64,000 nucleotides of DNA from NCBI GenBank assembly GCA_039583875.1, contig CM077160.1, positions 117,539,895 through 117,603,894 of the forward strand. The letters run 5' to 3'. The notes below the pieces were generated by a model. That model was not told the origin of the DNA and ran no database searches. It saw only the letters and a program-made list of their open reading frames with translations. Of the stretch, positions 51,895 through 63,214 are shown one piece after another (the first letter of the stretch is position 1; every line of letters begins with the position of its first letter). The DNA comes from Platanthera guangdongensis. Taxonomy: Eukaryota > Streptophyta > Magnoliopsida > Asparagales > Orchidaceae. Both the position numbers and the translations under genes were made by a program.

Positions 51895-54016
51895 ATGGCA
51901 CAGAAGAAGGACTATGCAAGCAACAGACCTCCAGTGTGCAACTTAAATAAGTTTGCCATCTGGAAAGGCTAGAATAAAACTTTACATGAATTCCATTGAT
52001 TAGGACATCTACAACTCTATTTTGATAGGTCCTCCTCAATCAACTGCCTCTACATATACATCAACATCAAGCACACATGTTGTTCCACCACTTGAGTGGA
52101 CAGTTGCACAGAAGGAGGCCAAGATTGTTGATGCAAAGGCCATGAATATTCTGGCTAAAACTATGTCTGATGATATTTTCCAGAAGGTGCCTGAATGCAC
52201 ATCAGCCAAAGCTATTTGGGACTCTCTCAACCAAATGGTGGCTGGCTCTGCTGATGAGAGAAAAGACAGAAGATCAAATCTCATATCCTAGTATGAGAAC
52301 TTCAAGAAGGATAAGTCAGAATCTGTTGCTGACATGTACAACAGACTGAGCTCAATAATCAATAAGCTGAAGATTTTGGATAAGGACATCACCCTTACTG
52401 AAGTGAATGATAAAATCCTCATGTGCTTCCCAAGCTCATGGGATTCAAGGATCTGGCCAATCATGGAGGCCAGGAGCTTAAATGAGATTTCCACATAATC
52501 TCTATTGGGAAAGCTCAAGTCATATGCGCAGCTAATAAAGTCCAGAGAAGCTGCAGAACAAAGGACTCCTCCACCAGCAAGAAAGGAGCACAACATAGCA
52601 TTCAAGGCTGCTGAAGAAACTGAAGCTTCAACAGTCACTGAGGAACTAATGAGTCTCTTTGCCAAGAGATTTTACAAAATGGCAAGAAAAGACTTTAGGA
52701 GAAAATCATCTAGGCAGGATGATATGCTAAGGTATGATAAAACTCCTACTAAAGAAGTAATATGTTTTGCCTGCAGGAAACTTGGACACTTTATCTCAGA
52801 GTGTCCGGAGAATCAGAAGAAAGAAAGAAGAAAAGAGAAGGACTCCAGAAGACAACAAAGTAGCAGGCCTTGCTCTAGCAAATACAAAAAGAAGGATAAG
52901 GGCTTTGTTGCTGATACCTGGAGTGAGACAGAAGATGAATCCACATCTTCCAGTTCTAGTGAAGAGGAAGAAGAGGCAAGGGCCAAGGAAGTCTGCCTCA
53001 TGGCCATCAATGCCTCTAACAGCCAATCAGATGATGAAGAAGAATCTTATAAGGAAGGAGCTTCAGAATCAGAAACTGATCAGGTACTTTAATCTTTTGA
53101 TTATAGTACTGACAGTTTCAAAACTGAATTGAAAACTATGTGCATTGATTTAATTAAATCTAAAAAAATCAAAACACTTAGGGAAAGACTATGTAATCAA
53201 GAAAATCTGATTTCTGAAAACACTAAGCTAAAAGATGAACTAACTCTAGTTAATGAACAAATCATTTCTTTAAAAACAGAGATATGTGAGGCCAAACAAC
53301 TTGAGGAATCTCTCAATGGGAGACGCGTTAAGCTGATGGACATCACAAGCACAGTCAATGCCAGACTGAATTGCAAACTGGGCTTGGGTGCATCATCAAG
53401 TTTACCCCCGATACTTAAGAAGAACATATTATCAACTCCTATTAGATTTGTTTCAGCTAAAGGAAAAGAGGTAATAAACAACAAACAAACCACATAAGAA
53501 TTACCAAACACTAAAAATCAAAATAATAGAAACCAGAAAATCTTAAGTAATAACAAAGTTCAACAAATTTCGTCGAACTCAGGTCAACGAAATGTGGATA
53601 GTTCGTCGAACTTCGATCGACGATCTATGAACGCCAATATTAGCTATAATAATTTGTCTTACTGCGATCGATGAACTGTGTATGATTCGTCGGGCAGAGA
53701 TCGACGAACTTGGAGCACAGAAAATGAACATGTTAATTCTCTGAGCAGAGATCGACGATCTTATCCCACTTCGTCGAACTCTGGTCAACGAACTTATAAC
53801 TTTTCGTCGAACCCAGACAGACTTAATAAAAATCATAATTGTGATAGAAACTCTAATCAACCTAGAAAACCTTTTAATCCACTTGCTGACTGGATAATTC
53901 CTCCCAGATGATATCACCCCTTAGGATACCAAAGCCAACCTGATTGCTCTTACATTTCCAGCTTTTCTTATGTAAAGAAACAAGGACCCAAGATGACCTG
54001 GGTCAAGAACAACTAA
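51895..54016 (+). pseudogene. A-3 gag
   Basis: ATG 51895 (MAQKKDYASNRPP). Early one-base insertion near 51967, then TAG at 52001-52003. Domains: STSSTHVVPPLEWTVAQKEA and KAIWDSLNQMVAGS (UBN2-type gag), zinc knuckle CFACRKLGHFISEC (about 52768-52810), Lys/Ser/Glu-rich region, coiled coil (KTLRERLCNQENLISENTKL). The Arg/Ser/Asn-rich C-terminus is encoded through a TCGTCGA hairpin array (53569-53815). In-frame stops at 52289, 52496, 53090, 53495, 53672 and 53909, most explainable as CAR or CGA codons turned to TAR/TGA. The natural gag end is TAA 54014-54016, in frame with pol. Gag would form the virus-like particle. Confidence 0.82.
53569..53815. repeat. TTCGTCGA-N7-TCGACGAA hairpins inside A-3 gag coding sequence
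   Basis: At least four pairs with 7-nt loops: 53569-53591, 53603-53623, 53686-53708 and 53770-53792. Arms are 7-8 bp with at most one mismatch. Translated they give SSNSGQR / SSNFDRR-like repeats, so the motif is accommodated by the reading frame. Same motif as the LTR array. Confidence 0.85.
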
Positions 54017-54785
54017 TTATTTTCTTTGCAGGTAAAGATCTATCCAACTGTTAATCAAAAATGGTATCTGGATAGTGGATGCTCCAAGCATATGACTGGC
54101 AGCAAGGACAACTTAAATAACTATAAGTCCAAGCTGGGACCAAAGGTGATCTTTGGTGATTCCAATTATGGCCAGTCTGAAGACTTTGGAGAAGTAAAGA
54201 TTGGTGCAGTTACTTTCAAAATGTGACATATGTAAGTGGACTCAAGCATAACCTCATCTCCATTAGTCAACTATGTGATGAAGGTTATCAGGTATATTTT
54301 AACTTAAAATCTTGTATTATTTCTAATAAAGAAAATCAAACTGTCTTAATTGGAAATAGACAAGATAATATATATTTAGTTTATTTTCATTCTGCAAATT
54401 CAGATATCTATTTACTTAATATTGTTTGCAATCAAAATGATCTTTGGCATAAAGACTAGGACATGTTAATATGAAAAACATTGCTAGGCTATCTAAAGAC
54501 AACCTTATGAGAGGTTTGCCTTCTGGTCCCTACAAGAAGGAAGGCCTCTATAGGGTTTGTCAACTAGGCAAGCAAACTATAAATAGCTTTAAGTCAATTA
54601 ATAAGAGTGATTCACCTAGGATTTTGTACTTGTTACATATGGATCTTTTTGGACCCATTGATGTACAGCGCATAAGAGGGAAGTCTTACACCTTGGTTAT
54701 TGTAGATGACTTCTCTAGATTCTCTTGGGTTTTCTTCTTGAGAAATAAGTCAAATAACTTTAAAGTCCTTACAGATTTTTCTTAA
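54017..54785 (+). pseudogene. A-3 pol: protease and integrase N-terminus
   Basis: After the gag TAA and TTATTTTCTTTGCAG (54017-54031) the same frame gives WYLDSGCSKHMTGSKD, the DSG protease site. A one-base break near 54223 shifts into GLKHNLISISQLCDEGY (pre-integrase); another shift near 54457 leads to integrase with CQLGKQTINSFKS, LLHMDLFGPIDVQRIRGKSY (first catalytic Asp) and VIVDDFSRFSWVFF. A further frame change at ~54784 precedes the main frame. Confidence 0.82.
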
Positions 54786-54819
54786 GAGCATAAGGATTGA
54801 GTATTCTACTCCAGTTGCA

Positions 54820-57199
54820 TTGATCAGAAGTGATCATGGTACTGAGTTTGAATATCTTCCCATGCAAAGATTCTGTGAGGAAGAAGGTATCAGACATTAT
54901 TTCTCTGCTCCTAGAACACCTCAACAAAATGGGGTAGCAGAATGGAAAAACAAAACACTCATTGAATCTGCAGGAATATTGCTTGCAGATGCACACATGC
55001 CCCTATCTTTTTCGGTAGAGGCTGTGAGCACAGCAAACTATGTGCTGAATAGAAGTTTGATACACAAACTAAAGGGCAGGACCCCCTATGAATTACTTAA
55101 AGGAAAGAAACCTAAAATCACCTATTTTAAAGTATTTGGTTGCATATGTTATATTCATAATAATAACAAGAAATATGTTAGAAAGTTTGAAGCTAAGGCT
55201 GAAGAGAGAATTTTTCTAGGATATTCCCAAGTCAGCAAAGCTTATATGGTGTTTAATAAATCTTCTTTAAAAATTGAGGAATCAATACATGTGACTTTTG
55301 ATGAGGCTAACATGTCTTATAAGGAGAAAGAAATTTCTACCAATAGCACTTTGCAGGTACCTCACCTGTGTGAGACGATGGGTGAGTTAAACCTTCAACA
55401 GGAGGTTAAATCACCTTCTCCTCCACAAGCTAAAGAAGACAGTGAAGAAGAACTTATGGAAGAGGTTGAACTTCCTTCAACAGTAGACATTATTCCACAA
55501 GAGGAATTAACTCCATATGTTGTTGCTGATCCAAATCCACCCACTGATCTTGTCACACTAAGGGATCACCCCAGATCTCAAGTGATTGGAGACATGTCAG
55601 TAGGTGTACATACAAGGCATCAACTCAACCAAGATATGATGTATGCCTATTTCCTCTCTCAAGTTGAGCCTCAATCCATAAAAGATGCTGAGCAAGATCC
55701 TCACTGGATCATTGCAATGCAAGAGGAACTCAATCAATTTGAGAGATGCAGAGTTTGGAATTTAGTTCCAAGACCCAAAGACTACCCTATCATTGGAACT
55801 AAATGGATATATAAAAACAAGCTAGATGCCCAAGGTGTAATTGTGAGAAACAAGGCAAGGCTTGTTGCTCAAGGTTATAGGCAAGAAGAAGGAATAAACT
55901 ATGACCAAACTTTTGCACCAGTTGCAAGGTTAGAAGTAATCAGGATCTTCCTTGCTTATGTTGTCTACAAGAAGTTTAAATTCTTTCAAATGGATGTCAA
56001 GAGTACCTTTCTGAATGGAGTACTTAAAGAAGAGGTTTATGTTGAACAACCTTCAGGTTTTATCTCTCCAACTTATCCTTCATATGTCTTTAGATTTCAT
56101 AAAGCTCTTTATGGTTTGAAGCAATCTCCAAGAGCTTGGTATGAGACCTTAACTAGCTTCCTGATAGAGCATAAATTCACTAGAGGCATTGTAGATAAAA
56201 CATTATTCACTAGGCACCATAAGGATCAAACTCTGTCAGTACAAATTTATGTAGATGACATTATATTTGGGTCTACTGATTCCAAACTATACAAGAGATT
56301 TTCTGACCTCATGCATTCAAAGTTTGAAATGAGTAGCAATGGTGAGCTCTCCTACTTCCTTGGTCTCCAAGTGAAGCAACTACCTGATGGCATTTTCATA
56401 TCCCAGGCTAAGTATGCTAAGGAGCTTATTAAAAAGTTTGGGATGGCTGATGACTCGGCAAAGAAAACACCCATGGCCACTAATACTGTAATAGACTTTG
56501 ATGAACATGGGAAACCTGTTGATCAGAAATTATATAGGGGCATTGTTGGGTCCCTACTATACCTTACAGTAAGTAGAGCTGACATAATGTTTGCCACATA
56601 TCTTTGTGCTAGGTTCTAAGTGAACCCTAAAGAATCTCATCTAGTTTTTCTAAAAAGAATTTTGAGATATATACAGAGTTGTCCTAGTCTAGGACTATGG
56701 TATCCTACTGAGTCAGAATTTGAGTTAACTGGATACTCAGATGCTGACTTTGCTGGATGCAAGGTAGACAGAAAAAGTACCTCTGGGACATGCCAGTTCC
56801 TTGGTATGAGATTAGTGTCTTGGTTCTGCAAGAAATAGTTATCTGTGTCTACATCAACTGTTGAAGCAGAATATATAGCAGCTGGTAGTTGTTGTTCCCA
56901 GATGCTGTGGATTCAGAATCAACTCCTGGACTATGAGTTCAACTTAAATAATTCAACTCTGCTTTATGATAACACAAGTACTATATTCATAACACAAAAT
57001 CCAGTCCATCACAGTAGGACCGAATATATAGATATTAGGCATCATTTCATTAGAGAGTGTGTAGACAAAACAAAATAAACTTGTTTATATCTACACTGAT
57101 TTGCAAAGAGCAGATATATTCACCAAACCACTGGATGAAAGAAATCACTTGTTCTTTATAAATCAGCTTGAAATGATAAATGGAGAAGCTTTAATTTAA
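54820..57199 (+). pseudogene. A-3 pol: integrase core, reverse transcriptase, RNase H
   Basis: A 600-codon open frame (54820-56619). Integrase second Asp in [11 protein letters not shown] and Glu region [36 protein letters not shown]-terminal part. RT has [67 protein letters not shown] and catalytic [14 protein letters not shown] 56617-56619 and TAG 56836-56838 fall where D-1 has Gln (CARYQACPK, SKKQTSV). RNase H: GYSDADFAGCKVDRKS, STVEAEYIAAGSCCSQML, LLYDNTSTIFI. One frameshift near 57070, then DIFTKPLDE-like end and stop 57197-57199. The best preserved RT in the window. Confidence 0.88.
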
Positions 57200-57590
57200 T
57201 TTCTATCTTTGGTCGACGAATTTTTCAAAGTTCGTCGAATGGAGATCGATGAATTGGGAAAATTTCCAGAGATATTCGTCGACCAGAGATCGATGAACTC
57301 TCTCTAAGTGAAGTTATTTTCGTCGAACGAAGATCGACGAATCTGCTTAAGAAATTTTTCATCGAACGAAGCTCGATGAAATGCTGTCAGATCTTCAGAC
57401 TAAGCTCGACGACTTTTTTAACTATAAAATATTTCGTCGACCTCAGGTCGAAGAATTCTTTTATTTTTCGTGGAACGAAATTTTTCAATTCATATTCTGA
57501 AAAACCATATATCTAGGTTTTTCTTCGACCTCCATCCCGCGCTTTCATTTCCATTGCACTTGATCTCTTTTGTTTGTTGCAGGCACACTC
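57200..57590 (+). repeat. Pol-env spacer of A-3 with hairpin array
   Basis: TTCGTCGA-N7-TCGAYGAA hairpins at 57231-57253, 57275-57297 and 57319-57341, plus further half-sites to 57480. Pyrimidine-rich TTTTGTTTGTTGCAG (57568-57582) ends 8 bp before the env-like ATG and looks like a 3' splice site. Same position as the D-1 spacer array. Confidence 0.82.
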
Positions 57591-60532
57591 ATGGTGATTC
57601 CCGCAGGCATTCTTGCAGCCATGAAGTTTGATACTGTATTTGATATAGATTTTGAGTCATTTCAATACTCGAATCCTATCTTCCTGGAAATCTTGAAACT
57701 GCTTGAAGATCAGCAATTGAAGAATCTCATGACCACCAGAATAAAGGTAGCCAGCGTAGAGATCAGAGAATGAGTTTACACTTCCTCCACCGCAAATGAG
57801 AACAACATGAGAGGAACAATATCGGGTAATGAAGTATCTCTTACCCCCGCAGTTTTAATAGATATTTTTGGATTAGCAAATGGTGATGAAGAACTGGAGA
57901 TTGACATTGATGAATTTGATGAAATGCTGAATAAAATGTGTTATTCTAGAGCAACACCCAACAAACTGCCGAAGAAACACTTATATGCTGAATATAAGTT
58001 TCTAGCACATGTTATGGGCAAGGTACTGCTGGGTAAGCACACAGCCCATGACTACATCACTAGGCATCAATTCCTGGTGATGTGTGTTGTGGTGAATAAG
58101 AAGCCTGTGAATTGGGCTAAGATTATGTTTGAGATGATCAGGAAAAAGAACACTAAGAAAGAGGTGTGTTTTGGAAGAATTCTGAGAATCTTCCTTCAGG
58201 AAAAGGCTGCCGAATCCCCGGTCACACCAACCATATTCATTAATGCCTCCAAGAGGCTCACTTGTGCCCTCTTTGGCAGGTGGGAGAGGAACATCACCAA
58301 GCCATCCAAGGCTTCTTCCTCTTCCTCCAGGACTTATGAGAGTACAAGGGCTGCTCCAGCCACTCCCCACCATGCTGAAGATGCTCCATCTTCTCTTCCA
58401 CCACCTCCAGCCATCCAAAGTCATCGTCAGATGGTACACCAACTCCCCTCACCAGTTCACACCACAGTCCCTACACCCACACCTCCATCATCCCCAGTAC
58501 ATCCATTACAAACTCATATTCACTTTCATACCTCCCCTCCATCCCAACATGGTACACAATTCCATCACCATATGGTACATCAATTCCATCACCACATGGT
58601 ATGCCAACTCCATCACCACCCTCATCTTCTCTACCACCACATTTAGCTAACATCCCCTCATCCCTACCATCATTCAACCTCCTCTCATCCCCCCTCCATA
58701 CTCCCTCACCTGAAGATGAACATATGTCAGATTCTCTATCCCCTCCTCCACCATCATCTTCCATCCACCCTTTTGTCTCCACTGACACACCTCCTACATT
58801 CCTGCCACTGGACCCCTCCATCATTCCACCTCTTCCAGCACTTCTCACTCCCCTCCTCAGAACCCTCATAGCAGAGGCTATTTCACCTCTTGCTTCGTCC
58901 ATCTGTTCTCTTGTTGCTCAAATCTCTGCCCTCTCTGTCCCTCCTTCTTCATTCAGGGGCCTAGCTCTAGTTACCACTGAAACCAGGTAGGGGGAGATAC
59001 TCTGTGAAGAAGTAGCAGCAGTAGCAGAAGCAGAAGCAGAAGCAGAAGCAGAAGCAGCAGTAGAAGTAGTTGCAGCAACAGAAGCAGAAGCAGCAGCAAA
59101 AGCAGAAGTAGCTGATGATTTGTTTGATTTAACTAATTTTATTGATTCTGATATGGATTTGGATGAGACAGTCACAGAGGAAATAAAAACTGTTGGTGAT
59201 TACATTATAAATCCCACAGTAGATATTTTGAATTTGATGAATATTTTTGATACAGTTCATTTGAACTCTCTTCTAGTATGCAGCATAAAGCCGTCCATGG
59301 CTATAGTTCCCTATACCTCCCCAATAAGCCCCAAAGTTGCCAAGTAACTCAAGCCCAGTTTTTCTATTACAGAGGCTCCTGTCATTCCATTTCCACCAAG
59401 AGCTGATTCCTTCATTACTTCATCCCCTCCCAGAGTCATCTATGTTCCAACCTTCATTATGGATGATAGCCCCATACCTGATCTTGATGAGTTGATCATG
59501 GATGACATTGAAGAAGAAAGTAAATCAGTTGCTGAAGGCACTGGTGTATATAGTTCTCCTACTCCAGCTCCAGCTCTTCCTCCATCTCCTCCTAAGGCTT
59601 AAAAGCCTATTGATAAAGCTATACTAAAAGCCATTGATGCTTTATATGATTCTCCTCAAGGATCTTCTGATGATGAAGATGAGGAAGAAGATTCTGATGA
59701 TGAGCCCAAGTCCAAAAATAATATCTCTAAGAAAAGGAAAGCTCCTCCACCTCCTGCTCCAAAGCGAAACCCAGCACATGATACTCCATACTACATTCTT
59801 CAGAATATTACTCCATACAAGGGCATGCCAGCTTGGATGTGGCTTTCCAAAAATTAGCAGAAAGATAGGAAGAAGAGCATGAAATATTCACCTCCTCCAC
59901 AAAGATACAAGAAAGACCCTCCTCCACCTCCTCCACCTGCTGCTGGTGCTTCAGGATCTTCATCTCAGAGGACTACCTAATATCAAACCTATTAGAGACA
60001 TCAGGGTAGATCCCCCTCCTCTTCTGGAAGCAGCCAGCACAGGTACTATTCCTCAGGCAAGTAGCATCAACAGCAACAACATCAACATCAACAACATCAT
60101 CTACCACAAGCATCAGAATCTCAGAAAGCTGAAAGCCCAAAAAGACCTGCATCCCCTCTTGTACTTTTTGAGGACCCAGAAACAGCTACAACTGCAAGGA
60201 TGGCCAGGTTCCAAGAATTGGTTGGCCTATCTATGATCAACAAAGCCAAAGCTGAAGGGAAGGATCCCTCCGAATATACAACAATGTCCAAAAACAGGAA
60301 GGAGGAACTAAACAGGTTTGCAAAAGCTGACAAATTCTTTAATGTTGATGATTATATGAAGTTACATCCAGAAGCTGTGGTACCAAGAGCTACTTCCCTA
60401 AATATTATTGGAGCAGTTAATATGACCATGACAAAGACTCAAGCCGCCAATCCAAACAGGGAAATCAAATTCACCCAGTCTAGTGATAGAACTAAAGAGG
60501 ATATGCAAAAGAAGCCAAAGCAGAAGAAATGA
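57591..60532 (+). pseudogene. A-3 env-like region
   Basis: ATG 57591 (MVIPAGILAAMKFDTVFDID) opens a frame of about 980 codons interrupted by TGA 57771, one frameshift in the CATCACC-rich stretch near 58600, and stops near 58988, 59345, 59600, 59855, 59977, 59992 and 60068. Parts: helical core with FLAHVMGKVLLGKHTAHD (also in D-1), long Pro/Ser/His-rich region (58290-58990), Glu-Ala repeat from a GCAGAA microsatellite (59010-59108), acidic DSSDDEDEEEDSDDE-type and KKRKAPPPPAPKR basic parts, and the conserved C-terminal KEELNRFAKADKFFN / YMKLHPEAVV domain. No hydrophobic membrane segment is seen, so a true envelope role is unsupported. Confidence 0.75.
59008..59108. repeat. (GCAGAA)n-type microsatellite in env-like frame
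   Basis: GCAGAA and GCAGCA/GTAGAA triplet repeats for 100 bp, translated as alternating Ala and Glu. Likely expanded by slippage inside the coding sequence. Confidence 0.8.
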
Positions 60533-60595
60533 ATTTAACTGTTTGACTTTTCTGTTGTTTAAAAACTGTTTGTTTATTTCCTGATATAAAGCTCA

Positions 60596-60597
<2 letters not shown>

Positions 60598-60662
<65 letters not shown>
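60598..60662. repeat. (TA)n microsatellite, ~32 units
   Basis: Uninterrupted TA dinucleotides in the 3' untranslated tail between env-like stop and purine tract. Copies A-1 and A-2 lack it (A-2 has only TATATATATA near 21402). Confidence 0.95.
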
Positions 60663-60664
<2 letters not shown>

Positions 60665-60746
60665 TGCATATTTTAAAGTTTCCTACCAGATATATTTTTC
60701 TCTTGCTTTGTAAATATTTTGTGTCTGTAATTAGTGATCTCACACA

Positions 60747-60759
60747 AATAGGGGGAGAT
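60747..60759 (+). other. Polypurine tract of A-3
   Basis: AATAGGGGGAGAT immediately before the 3' LTR; identical core in A-1 and D-1. Confidence 0.88.
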
Positions 60760-62458
60760 TATTGGATCCCTAGTTGGATTTGGGCTAGGTTCACTAAACT
60801 AGGATTATTGACCGACCTTGTATAGCTAGGGTCATGTTTGTGTCCTAGAGTATAAGCCATGTCCTTAGAGCCAACACTGCATGGACCAGCCAACATCAGA
60901 TTGCAGAAGACTCCAGACTTAGAGAAAAATCAGATTCAGGAAAGTGAGTTCGACGTTCATCGAACTCAGCTCGACGAACTCAGAGACAATTTTTGAGTTG
61001 AGCTCGACGAACTTAGTTCTTAGGTCGACGATTTCTGGATGCTCTACTTTAACATTCCAAGTCCAAAAACATTTCTCTGAACTCTAGTCGACGAAGTTAG
61101 ATTATTAGCTCGACGATCTTAGTTCACAGATTTGGCAAGTCTTAACAAGAAAGCAGTTAGTTGTTCTCAGTTCGATGATCTTGGATCTTAGGTCGACGAA
61201 CAACAATTATCTGGTCGATGAACATGATTTCTCAACTCGACGAACTTTAGACTCAGGTCGACGAAATCTGTTCTTTGCTCGACGATTTCTGTGCAGTTCC
61301 AGACTTGGATTTTTCCTTCCTTCTATCCTTATTTTATTACAGTGATTCCTGAGTAATCAATGCTTAATATTCTCTGAATATTACCATTAGAAGCAGCATT
61401 TATTGTGACATTCATCAGGATTATTACTTGCCACTTCTCAATAGGACTGTTGGGGAAATCAATTAATGCAGACATTCTATCCAGCCATATTACATTCTCT
61501 AGGTCGTCAGCAATCAATGCAGGAAGGAATTCTAAAATTCACAGGGGAAATTCCATTGGGAATATAAAAGTGATTTTCTTCCTTCTTAAAAACACACATA
61601 TAGACAAAGAAAAAGACACAGCAGCAAGCAACAAGATAATCGAGACCAGAGAAATAACACAAGTCTTACAAAGAAGATCATCAACAACAATAACATTTTA
61701 TTTCTTCTCTACATTGAAAACATTTCTGTTTTCATCCTGACACTTTTGAAGAAGAAGAAGAGCATCCATTCAAATCAAGAGTCTTTTTCATTCTTCATTC
61801 CAGGATTCTTCAAGGACAGCAAATCTTTATCCGTCAAGAAGCTCCCGGATCTCTTCTGGTCAAGGCTAAAGATTGAAGACCTACTCACCCTGAAGCAAAG
61901 CTCCAATCTTCCTGAACAACTCAATAACTCAGGGGGAGCTTTGATAACATCAAAGATCCACAAGTCTTCTCAGATGTATTTGTGAAAGAGAAGACACCAT
62001 AACTCTCTCACCCCCTCACTGTACAAAGGGTTCTTTAACTCTCTTCAAAAGTTATTCCTTGGTTGCAAGTCACCTGATCAAAAGACTTGGGTTAGTTTTT
62101 GAGCACCTGATCAAAATCTCATTGGTGGCAGTCACCTGATCAAAACCTGTTAGTAGATTCCTACCAGGGTGGTAGAAGAGTGGATGTACCCAGGTTGCGG
62201 AATCACTATAAAAATTCGTGTGTTGTCTGGCTACCCTCTTTCCTTTTTGTTCTTGCTGTGCCTGTATTAGTTAGTTTAACTTTGCTTTTGTTGTGCCTTT
62301 GGTAGATTAGTTTATTTTAGGTTACTCTTTTACTTACAGCAAATTCTGGTATAAAATAGCTTTCCTACTCTGAAATTTTTTTTATTAACAGTAAAAAGAT
62401 TTTAAAATACTCTATTCACCCCCACTCTAGAGTATATCAGGTCTAACCCTCTCTTTCA
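60760..62458 (+). mobile_element. 3' LTR of A-3
   Basis: Begins TATTGGATCC (the second base of the TG terminus is now A) and ends CTCTCTTTCA, 1699 bp. TCGACGAA array 60950-61280, including hairpin 60956-60978; TATAAAA 61563-61569. Shorter than the 5' LTR mainly by the C-run and an array unit. Confidence 0.93.
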
Positions 62459-62463
62459 GACCG
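62459..62463. repeat. Target-site duplication GACCG (right copy) of A-3
   Basis: Identical to 50058-50062. Removing A-3 and one copy rejoins element G. Confidence 0.93.
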
Positions 62464-62535
62464 ATTTCTCGGTTTCAACATCATGGTGCAGTGAGCGTGG
62501 AGAGTGACCAGCACAGAAGATCTCGGGAGAGTGTC

Positions 62536-62982
62536 ATGGCTGGAGGTCAGGGAGGTAGTGATGATATCGGGGAGCTCCCTAACCCAGGACCCTTTGTGGG
62601 GAGGGAAGAGATCATGGTATCCATCCAAGGCATCTTGGAGATGCTGCGAAGTATTGCTCCTCGGGGTGGCGGCTTCACCCCAGCCTCCCAGGAGCTAGCT
62701 CCTCCCCTTCTCGATGAGTCGACTCCCATGGGTCTAGGCGAGATGATCCCAACAGCAGGAGATGGAAGTGCACCAGGAAGAAGGCCCAAGAAGGAGAGGA
62801 TGGGAGATGAGATCGAACGAGACATCAGCGGCCAGGAGTTGTTCTCCAGCCCGGCAAGTGCCAGCCTTCCAAAGGTAGCTGTTGCAAAGGAAGGAGACAA
62901 AGGACGGAGGGCAGAGAACGAGGAAGAGCAAAAACTCTCTCTTGATCTCGTGGAAGAGCTCAGGGATTTGGCGATGGTCTGA
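62536..62982 (+). CDS. Element G: unrecognised small gag-like frame
   Basis: 148 codons from ATG 62536 (MAGGQGGSDDIGELPNPGPF) to a TGA at 62980-62982. Contains a short helix (MVSIQGILEMLRSI), a Gly/Pro-rich linker, then charged KKERMGDEIERDISGQEL and EEEQKLSLDLVEELRDL. It opens ~75 bp after the end of the LTR-like part (across the A-3 insertion), where gag is expected. No known domain; may be the N-terminus of a gag or a truncated remnant. The frame carries on with few stops to ~63060 but loses character. Confidence 0.35.
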   Translation: MAGGQGGSDDIGELPNPGPFVGREEIMVSIQGILEMLRSIAPRGGGFTPASQELAPPLLDESTPMGLGEMIPTAGDGSAPGRRPKKERMGDEIERDISGQELFSSPASASLPKVAVAKEGDKGRRAENEEEQKLSLDLVEELRDLAMV

Positions 62983-63214
62983 CAAGAGGAGGTCAAGCGT
63001 CGAATGACGATGTAGGTCTTGAAGTCGGGAGGGTGCCACCTCCAGGATGTGGACGAGATATCCCTTGATCGTGCCGGATGTGGTGATGATTTAAAGAGAT
63101 TTTACCCATAACAATTTTTCTTTGTTACATTTTTTATTGTTGTACAATACTTGCAATTTTGATGTGCCCTTTTGATATGATGAGAGTGCAGGTGTCTTTT
63201 TTCATGGCCTCAAG
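62983..63214. other. Element G spacer between the small frame and the tandem repeat
   Basis: Starts coding-like, then AT-rich from about 63095 (ACAATTTTTCTTTGTTAC). No signals recognised. Confidence 0.4.

Larger units (their letters stand above)
50063..62458 (+). mobile_element. A-3: complete family A Sirevirus with env-like region
   Basis: 12.4-kb element with two LTRs (50063-51789; 60760-62458), primer site, gag, pol, env-like region, purine tract and perfect 5-bp duplication GACCG. It interrupts element G. All coding regions are broken but the degree is modest, and the LTRs are very similar, so this is one of the younger insertions. It serves as reference for fragments A-1 and A-2. Confidence 0.95.

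Noticed and set aside
58471..59175. Gly/Asp- and Ser/Ala-rich minus-strand frames
   Set aside because: Antisense shadow of the Pro/Ser- and Ala/Glu-rich env-like frame.
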